Shown here: one piece after another, positions 57,480-64,000 of the stretch
How positions within the stretch are numbered: the stretch's first letter is position 1
How the letters are laid out: every line of letters begins with the position of its first letter
NCBI GenBank assembly: GCA_001051155.2
Contig: JYIP02000001.1
Location: forward strand, 1,984,001-2,048,000
Length of the DNA: 64,000 nucleotides
Direction of reading: 5' to 3'
From: Chrysoporthe austroafricana
Lineage: Eukaryota > Ascomycota > Sordariomycetes > Diaporthales > Cryphonectriaceae
Notes under the pieces: generated by a model
What the model saw: the letters and a program-made list of their open reading frames with translations, nothing else
What the model was told of the DNA's origin: nothing
The model's database searches: none
Program-made: the position numbers and the translations under genes

Positions 57480-58860
57480 CTCGCCTCACGTCCGTGCCCA
57501 TATCAACGACAGAGCGCGCACCACCTCCGGGTCCGAACATATCCCTCAAATCCCGCACCAAGATGTCTGGTCTCTCCCAAGCCGCAAAATGTCTGCCTAA
57601 AACATGGAGTTTCTGAAAAACGACAGCGCCAAGAGTCATGGCTGTAACATCGGGTATCGCGACAATATCTTTTGGGAAACTGGCTAATGCCCAGCTGGGG
57701 TTTGGTCTACGATGGACATTGGTTATTAGTACCGGAGATGTTCCTCACCAAGGGGACACCCCTGCTATCTTACCCAGTCCCAGAATTTCCTGGCGCTTGA
57801 CGTTCTGTTCCACTTCTTCGCTAGATTTTGGCCTCAAAGCAGGTCCGAACGCTGGCACCGGGTCCGGCGTGAGAGTATATGGAAACCTAAGTCAAAACAT
57901 CATCCTCGGTCCATGGGTGGTCGTCCATCCGGTGAATCAGTTTCTTGTAAATCTAGCCCAGTAGGCCTACCGGCGAATCTCCAAAACAGAACGCAGCGAT
58001 CTCCGGCCGTGTCGACTGCAATCTGTAATAGTCATTGCCACCGGAAACGTAATTTAGTCCACGTAGCAGACCCGCAATACTTTCCCGCGACGGCCAGAAC
58101 GGAGGCCAGATCAGATCAAACAGGGTGAGCCAGGGTTGTCTTAGTAAATTCTGAAAGTCAAACATGGCCCCAGATTGGCATGTTTGCCGCGGAGACTTTG
58201 GTTGTGATGCCTGCATGTTGTCCACGTAATGATGGATCCCCAGTCACCCCCTTGGGTGACATACAGATTCTAGCCCAAGTCTAGCAGCAGGTTGTTCAAT
58301 GCAAAACCGTAGCGACGAATATTGAAGCCTCCCAAATAAAGGGGTGAGGGTTCAATACTCACCGCCCAAATTCTCATAGTGATGATAATCACCTACCTTC
58401 TTCACACCATCACTAAAACCATAATGTGGCAAGCTTGACTCAACGACATGAAAGACCTGCGGTTTTTCATCCTCGGGCTCTGTTAGACCCTTCAGCATCT
58501 TTTCACTTCTAGAAAACTCCTAGGGCATCCGTGCACAAATAGTAGTGGAATTGCATTCTGCTTCGTACTCCTGGCATGGATGACCTGAACGTCCAGCGTC
58601 CCGAAGCCGTCAGACTCCGCAGGCACGGTGAACAATGGAAGTTCATTGAGTCTCGCTCGTGCTGGTGCCACTTCGGCGGATACTTTCTCTTCCAGCGATG
58701 CAACATCCCCTGCATTCGTGGGACAGGGACGCCTTGTTGGGTGTCGTAGCCTTCGGGTTGGTCGGGCGGCCGGGCCAGCTCGAGCTTCTGCTGGAGGACA
58801 TCTAAGTCACTATCAGCTGTGTCAACCTCGATGATTTTGGCAGTTGAGCTGCTTTTCGTA
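57480..58860 (-). pseudogene. Epoxide hydrolase (alpha/beta hydrolase) pseudogene
   Basis: A broken copy of a microsomal-type epoxide hydrolase, read from about 58860 down to 57480. Recognisable blocks in family order: DLDVLQQKLELARPPDQPEG (N-terminal EHN region); NELPLFTVPAESDGFGTLDV; the oxyanion-hole block as VHGCPRSFLEV where HGWPGSF is usual; YVTQGGDWGS with the nucleophile Asp; DSPVGLLG; MDDHPWTEDD; HAGPGASVR; and GRHFAAWERPDILVRDLRDMFG near the end. The blocks lie in different frames, showing several small indels (for example around 58660 and between 57830 and 57650). TAG stops occur at 57955-57953 and 57889-57887, where the family has Trp. G-to-A changes of TGG to TAG fit RIP-like mutation. 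No functional product is expected. Confidence 0.82.
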
Positions 58861-59458
58861 GATCATATGTTGTTTGGCAAAATTTGAATAAATGCCTTGA
58901 GGACGATGTACTTGCTCGGGATTGTGGAATGATTACTAATGAACAGAACCACGGCTTCTAGTGCTGAGGGGATTCTAGGCAGAAAGAAGTCTTGAACAGC
59001 ATCCACATCTAGAGTCCTAGACCTGAATCTCGAAGATCTTCAATCTATCCCCGCCTCCAGAAAATAGGAAAAAATCTTTTTCCTTAAGTCGCTGTGAATT
59101 ACCCCTGAAAGATGGAATGGGAATATACAACCTTAGGATAGAGACTTTATTACCGTTTAACGCGGGCAAGTGCCTGAGGTCCATGCGAAGAAATGTTAAA
59201 CCTCTGATAATCTGGAAGTAAAATGTGTCATGAGGTTACTCCTTCAGGTTATGTGGATGACCGTAAATGAACTATTCGCATTCACAGCTAACCTAGGTAC
59301 CTATGTACCTAGGCAGTCCTTCGGCATGCTCTTGATATTTAGCCCTAACCCTTATTATCCACAATTTCTTGGCGTTTGACGGCTCTGCATTCGCGCGGTG
59401 CTTAGTTCTGAATCTTTCCATCCGCCACAACTCCGTGGTCGACAGATCGGAATTACCC
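58861..59458. promoter_or_regulatory. Upstream region of the DUF1308 gene
   Basis: About 600 AT-rich bases. It includes the short repeat AGGTACCTATGTACCTAGG near 59293-59312, a near-palindrome common in fungal intergenic DNA. No gene. Confidence 0.4.
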
Positions 59459-61048
59459 ATGGTCGTTGAGGAGGCATCGATGATGGGTGACACAGAAGCG
59501 CCCGGCGCTTCTGAGTTGGCTGCCGACATCGTTGCGCGAAGCCAGAGACTACTGCAAGAAATGGAGCAGCTGCGCCAACAACTTTTCGCCGTCAAGGGCC
59601 CGAACGCACATGTCAAGAGCCTACGTGGTCTCATGGACAACATAAAGTCTGATATCGACGCAGCAAAATCGTATCTGGCCTCGCTAGCGAACGCTGAAAT
59701 CGGATGGAAAGCCGGCAAAGGGGACCCTCAGTCTGCAGAGTCGCGCTTCCGCAGCAGCAACGTATATGCCATCGAGATGCACTGGAACATCGTCAAGCGG
59801 TGTTGCCACTTGGTTTCAGTCAACCAGCAGTTCCCAACGGCCATCAAACACGGAAGGAAAGCAACCCGTACAACCGCTAAGATGAACTTGGGCAAGGGCT
59901 TGATATGGGTCCACGCCATTGTGGACGGTGGCGCAGAATGGATTCGCATCATCACCAAAGACCAGAAGCGGCTGTTATTCGAAATGGCAGAGGGTGGCTG
60001 GGACTGGGGATTTGATGGAGAAGGGAGTGAAGAAGCCAGTGACCACAAATTGTACGAGGATATCGCAACTCTCCGACAAGCAAAGGAGGTGGCCGACGTG
60101 GCACGCACCAAATGGCACAACTACCGTCACCCAAGGATACGCATCATTCTCACACGGATACATGAAGGTCGGAATGAAGAAATTGACAAGCTCATCGGCA
60201 AACTGCGTGGTGTTGGTGGCAACGATATCACCATAAACGTCCATTGCGCAGATTCAGAATGGGTTACAAATCAGCCACTCATCTATGTCGATACCGCGAT
60301 ATCTAACTTGTTGCCTCAAGGCGAAACCCTTGGTGAGACTGTCCTACTGGACACTAGCGTTCTGATTGCTTTGGCGTCGGATATTTGTCACGCAAAAGTT
60401 GACATAATGCCTTGGATGGAGCGGGATCTTCAATCACATATCGAAGACGAGAACAAGGGGAACAACTTTATCCCATCCCTTGCTACCTCACGGCTGCGTG
60501 GGAAAAGGCTTGTCTGCACAAAACAAGTAATCGCCCATTTCGTCAACATCACGAAGACTATAGGAAGTCCGACAGAGGTGGAAAGGGCTCGATTGCTTCT
60601 CGAAGGTGGACCGGATGATCTCCAGAAGATGTCCATACACCCCATCCCGGATGACCTGATGTTGCCCTTACAAGTGCTTCACGGTGAGGAGACGGAATTG
60701 TGTGCCCGGGCTCTCGTTCGCAATGGTGTGCTCCCCGAGGTGGCCGTGGAGGTTGATAGGCATCTCGAAAACGTTGCTGGCAACAGGGCTACACATCTGT
60801 ACGGTTGGGTTTCGGGTTTGACGGTTGTCACGAGTAACAGAACTCTTACTGGGAAAATCGTACGGACTATAGAGGCAAGCCTGACCGAGGATTACGAGGA
60901 TGGGCCTCGCATATGTGCATTGCCATACAACCGGGCCTTGATGACCTGTGGGCCTAGTCCGGAGAGAGGACGCAAGCTTCAAGAGAAAGGAATTTGGCCC
61001 CTCCGGCAGCTGTCGAGCAATGACACTGATCATGTTTCTCGCTTCTGA
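59459..61048 (+). CDS. DUF1308/UPF0415 family protein with PIN-like domain
   Basis: Conserved eukaryotic protein of unknown function (DUF1308; the human relative is C7orf25). One exon, 529 residues from the first ATG at 59459; the open frame upstream has no ATG. Residues about 10-120 are helical, with a coiled-coil-like stretch (ARSQRLLQEMEQLRQQL). The central region is WIRIITKDQKRLLFEMAEGG, an apparent conserved block. The C-terminal half has the PIN-like nuclease-fold segment VLLDTSVLIALASD with Asp298, then a region ending HLYGWVSGLTVVTSNRTLTG. Nuclease activity is not established for the family. The gene looks intact although relics lie on both sides. Confidence 0.85.
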   Translation: MVVEEASMMGDTEAPGASELAADIVARSQRLLQEMEQLRQQLFAVKGPNAHVKSLRGLMDNIKSDIDAAKSYLASLANAEIGWKAGKGDPQSAESRFRSSNVYAIEMHWNIVKRCCHLVSVNQQFPTAIKHGRKATRTTAKMNLGKGLIWVHAIVDGGAEWIRIITKDQKRLLFEMAEGGWDWGFDGEGSEEASDHKLYEDIATLRQAKEVADVARTKWHNYRHPRIRIILTRIHEGRNEEIDKLIGKLRGVGGNDITINVHCADSEWVTNQPLIYVDTAISNLLPQGETLGETVLLDTSVLIALASDICHAKVDIMPWMERDLQSHIEDENKGNNFIPSLATSRLRGKRLVCTKQVIAHFVNITKTIGSPTEVERARLLLEGGPDDLQKMSIHPIPDDLMLPLQVLHGEETELCARALVRNGVLPEVAVEVDRHLENVAGNRATHLYGWVSGLTVVTSNRTLTGKIVRTIEASLTEDYEDGPRICALPYNRALMTCGPSPERGRKLQEKGIWPLRQLSSNDTDHVSRF

Positions 61049-61366
61049 AGATGTCCTGTGGCTGTGCACATCGAGTCAGATACGATCAATGCTGAATTCC
61101 GATTGAGATTTTATTTATTATTTATTTCCTGTCACGTGAAAGTGGATGGTCAAGCTGGTGATTTCAACACACGTCATGAAGGGCCTTCTCATGGTAATAT
61201 AATCTCCCAAGTCCAGCATCAGAAGGTTAAATACAATGTCGGCTGAATGCTCAGTACAGCTAGAGCCCGCAAGGCAGGCCCAAAGTACCTGCACAATCAG
61301 CCCGAGCAGTATACTGCTCGTTTCGAAAAGAAGTTTTACTTCCACATAATGTACGACACAAGGTCT
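61049..61366. other. Convergent 3' flanks
   Basis: 318 bases between the DUF1308 gene (+) and the secreted-protein gene (-). Nothing recognised. Confidence 0.35.
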
Positions 61367-62215
61367 TCATTCGACACCCCACAGCTGGGAGGGGCTCGTG
61401 GTGAAAGTCAAACCAGACGCCCAAGGCGCGGTCGCAAACGCAGTCCAGTTGAACTCGACACCCCACCTGGGATCACAGACGCGGTCAACTCAAGGATTCT
61501 TAAGTCGCATTTTTCTCAGGGGACAGTGGACGACTTACTGGCCCTCGGTTGTCAAGTACTCATAGCTCACAGCCAGATGGGCAGCTGTGGTGTCGTTGGA
61601 AGCCTGCAGATGGGCATTGACGAGTGCTTCACTGGTGTTGCTGGTGACCGTCCCAGTGCAGGGCCAGGGACTGGTGCCGATGCCACTGCCGGTGCAGGAT
61701 GCGGTGCTGTTCGATTCTGGATGTCAGCTATTACTCTTCTGGGAAACGCTATCGGACGAGGGATTCTTGGAAATTGTCTTCATAAGCACACAGAAGTGCT
61801 GTCTAGACGAACAGCTTCTATGGCCCCACAGACCGGTCGAAATCCTTGGTAACGGAATCTAGAATATTCAAATCACGAGCAATACTGACAAGGCTGGTAT
61901 GGCAATGCCGCCTTGGGTCGTAGCAGGAGCGCTGACGTCGAAACCTATCCGGTCACGATCAGCGTTTTGTGCCACAAGGAGAAGTGATTGATCAGGTTGC
62001 AGGGCGGGGAGGGAGAAAGACGGTGAGGCCAGCCTCAGACAGCCAAGCTTACTGTATGTGCTGTTCGTTCCGCCAATGGCGCTCCAGTTCGAGATCGTCC
62101 ATGTGTAGTTTGATGCCGTGGCCTCGAGGACTTTGGCCTTGCGAGCGAACGTTTTGGCGGGAAAAGCGCCAGCGGACGCGACAAGGGAGAGAGCGGCTAC
62201 AAGTGAGAATTGCAT
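61367..62215 (-). CDS. Small secreted Cys-containing protein, multi-exon, middle junction unresolved
   Basis: Exon 1 (62215-62053) encodes a signal peptide (MQFSLVAALSLVASAGA) and TASNYTWTISNWSA. A 108-base intron leads to an exon starting 61944 (YSFDVSAPATTQ). A later exon, 61716-61539, reads NSTASCTGSGIG, then HLAVSYEYLTTEGQ, and splices through a clear 72-base GTAAGT...CCCAG intron to 61466-61367, ending TTSPSQLWGVE. The blocks fit a common ascomycete small-secreted family (TxTIxNWSA...YxFxV...C...). Joining exon 2 to exon 3 is the problem: no GT donor has the right phase. A GC donor after CAAG at 61912 would be in phase and give 157 residues, but the intron would be 195 bases and the donor is poor. 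The gene could instead be damaged. Function unknown; plausible cell-wall or effector-type secreted protein. Confidence 0.62.
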
Positions 62216-62899
62216 CTTGTGTAAAAGAATGAGAGATCCGATCCTGGGACTGTAGAGAGTGACTGGCACAGAGATAACGAACGACCACAGCAAAGCTAAA
62301 GGATCAAGGCAAAGATCAACAGTACACCGTCAAGACGTGAAGAGAACCAAGGAAACAATGATCTACAGATTCGAGATTATATAACGTGCCTTTATGTCGG
62401 TGCCCCCTGAACATGGACTCAACGGTACGGGCTCTCAAAAGCGGGTCGCCAAGACAGTGGGATGCTTTTCATTCCCAAGCATTGGGGTCCCAGTGGTGAA
62501 CCCCGGCAGTGCCCGGCTACACAGATCGACACTCATCAAACCTCAACCAGTCGGGCGACCTCCCTCGTTCTCTTCCAGCTGAGCATTGCGCTGCATTGCC
62601 GTCAAGATTCAGGGACCACTGATCTGGTAGGATCCACAAGCGCCTGCAAGGACGATCCTCAACCGGAAGGGCTGCACTGGAAACGGAACAGCCCAGGGCT
62701 AAAAATTGTCTCAATGCTTCAAGTCGCTCGAACTGTCAGGGGTTTCGATGATCGGCAGAACAAGGTTATCTACTCATATCGGTTGTCGCAGAGGAGTGCA
62801 AGCTTGCTTCTACCCTTTCCAACCATTCTTTGGAAAGGTGTACTATTTGTATATCATCGGTCCGTACGGGGCGTCGAGAGGATCATTATCAGGCACCGC
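62216..62899. other. Intergenic upstream of the secreted-protein gene
   Basis: Contains the presumed promoter of the minus-strand secreted-protein gene. A plus-strand frame at 62462-62911 shows no known domain. No RNA gene or repeat seen. Confidence 0.35.
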
Positions 62900-63600
62900 T
62901 CATTGGCATGAGCAGCTTACTCTCCGACGCAAACGCCGAGCCCAGTTCCTCTTGCTGTCCGTTCATGGAAGATCCTCCGCTCAGGTTGCCTACTGCTGAT
63001 TCTTGCACAGACCACTCCGCAGCAGGAATGTCGAATGTCAAGGATCTCAAATCGAAGTTAAATTATAAGTAACTGCATACTCGTTTCTTGAGAGACACCT
63101 AGAGAATGAGAACCATTCGCAGTAGTCTCCTTCTGGTGTTGTACATAATAAGTACCTGAGAATAGATCCGCGCCAACCTGCCTATCGACGAGCTATTTCA
63201 GGTCTCCAAAGACTACCCAGCTGCCAGGTAATTAGCGTAAAGTGTCCCAAGTGCCAACATGTCTGTCAAATATGCCCTTCGGTAGTCGCTCATCTGCCGT
63301 CAAAGCTTTGCTGCGGACTCTTAACAAGGTCTCTGCCTTCGCTTTAAGATCCACGCTCATGGCGCGATTGCGCACGACGGCGAGTGCCCCTCGCTTAACC
63401 ACTGCCAGGTCACCGCCCGGTAGCATCCCGCGGTTAAGTTTGCCCCAATGCCTGTCAATGACCCGAGCGTGATCCTCTAGACCTCTCGGGAGCATCAGCC
63501 TCTCCAGGGCGCTCGCAATCCCCTCATCGGCAAACGGAAAGGCCTCAGCCCAGAGCCATTGCACCCGTCGGATGATGTCAAGTCCTGTCTTTCCTAGACC
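62900..63600 (-). pseudogene. Broken coding sequence of unknown family, truncated at the artefactual end
   Basis: Three coding-like stretches on the minus strand. 63600-63232 begins after a possible acceptor (CATCTAG) and reads GLGKTGLDIIRR..., then WLWAEAFPFADEGIASALER, ending TWDTLR before TAA. Next, about 63200-63070 contains VVFGDLK, a TAG, then LVDRQVGADLFSGTYYVQHQ. Then 63060-62910 reads FDIPAAEWSVQESAVGNL and ends MPMSGA. They are in different frames and interrupted by stops, suggesting a decayed or mis-sequenced gene. I do not recognise the family. Its 5' part would lie in the poly(A)-filled last 330 bases and beyond. Confidence 0.42.
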
Positions 63601-63671
63601 CTAGATGCGTTTTTGCGGGATTTCTCACTCACCTTGTGAGGAGAAATGACTTAACTAAAGATTTCATTCAA

Positions 63672-63842
63672 TTGGGGAAAAAAAAAAAAAAAAAAAAAAA
63701 AAAAAGCGGACTCTTATACACTTATAGATGTATATAAAAGACAGGCCTCCAAGTGTTATTTAACAAAAAATTCCCCTTCCAAAGTTCGCGGGGGGAGAAA
63801 GGGCCATTTTGTTGCTGGTGAAACCAAGATTTTGGGGGGGTN

Positions 63843-63875
<33 letters not shown>

Positions 63876-63882
63876 AAAAAGG

Positions 63883-63913
<31 letters not shown>

Positions 63914-64000
63914 CCAGGACTCCAATCTTGATTTGAACAAAAATTCCACTTCTCAATGTCACGGCGCGGTAGATGGCTCATTTGTTGCTGATGTAACCAA
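63672..64000. other. Probable assembly artefact: A runs, N, adapter-like junction, duplicated segment
   Basis: A run of about 34 A ends at 63705. It is followed by 63707-63725 and 63726-63744, which resemble the two orientations of the Tn5 mosaic end; the second matches AGATGTGTATAAGAGACAG at 17 of 19 positions. An undetermined base lies at 63842, followed by further A runs to 63912. The segments 63741-63827 and 63915-64000 are diverged copies of one sequence (both end TTGTTGCTG-x-TG-x-AACCAA). Open frames here encode only polyphenylalanine or polylysine and are not genes. Confidence 0.8.

Noticed and set aside
61247..61862. Plus-strand frames of 201 and 91 codons
   Set aside because: They overlap the minus-strand secreted-protein exons, which have signal peptide, spliced junctions and family-like blocks.
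63722..63962. Frames encoding polyphenylalanine
   Set aside because: Produced by A runs in an artefactual region containing an N.
1..64000. Search for CRISPR arrays, rRNA, intact transposons or prokaryotic operons
   Set aside because: None seen; the window is fungal nuclear DNA and no transposase or reverse transcriptase domain could be recognised.

Overview
The window is nuclear DNA from a filamentous ascomycete (Pezizomycotina, most like a Sordariomycete). The genes have short GT-AG introns of about 49-108 bases with CTAAC or CTGAC branch sites. They encode typical fungal families: Zn2Cys6 regulator, fungal rhodopsin-like membrane domain, GT90, CYP, MFS, NUP133 and AP-3 mu. There are no operons. 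Species cannot be named from the sequence alone.

Layout. 1-4991: GC-rich, no supportable gene. 4992-8213 (+): six-exon Zn2Cys6 transcription factor. 8.2-17.7 kb: sparse region, AT-rich from about 9.66 to 14.9 kb, holding one acyltransferase gene (12032-13654, -) and a 13-base tandem repeat. 17694-20750 (+): one 1000-residue protein joining a fungal rhodopsin-like seven-helix domain to a FucP-type MFS transporter, the most unusual gene here. 23886-24941 (-): LigI-type amidohydrolase. 26894-29886 (+): five-exon, four-helix, heavily glycosylatable membrane protein of unknown function. 31437-33489 (+) and 33949-34298 (-): a microsomal P450 and a soluble cytochrome b5, tail to tail.

34.3-53.4 kb is a dense housekeeping block: OMA1 (+), RRP4 (-), a DMAC1/DUF4536-like protein (-), AP-3 mu (+), a GT90 glycosyltransferase (-), an AFG1-type ATPase (-), NUP133 (+) and a vacuolar-type MFS permease (+). 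54498-54876 (-) encodes a secreted saposin-B-like protein of 109 residues.

55-64 kb is a decaying region. It holds a fragment of the fungal ALQDY-type family, an epoxide hydrolase pseudogene with TAG at conserved Trp positions and frameshifts, an intact DUF1308 gene (59459-61048, +), a small secreted-protein gene on the minus strand whose middle exon junction is unresolved (61367-62215), and broken coding sequence near 62.9-63.6 kb. The last 330 bases carry long A runs, an N, back-to-back sequences resembling Tn5/Nextera mosaic ends and two diverged copies of one 85-base sequence. They are probably a sequencing or assembly artefact.

How genes may work together (inference): the adjacent b5 could serve the P450 as electron donor. 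AP-3 mu belongs to the machinery that delivers vacuolar membrane proteins, and the MFS permease carries an acidic dileucine-type motif such cargo use. OMA1 and possibly the DMAC1-like protein act in the mitochondrial inner membrane.
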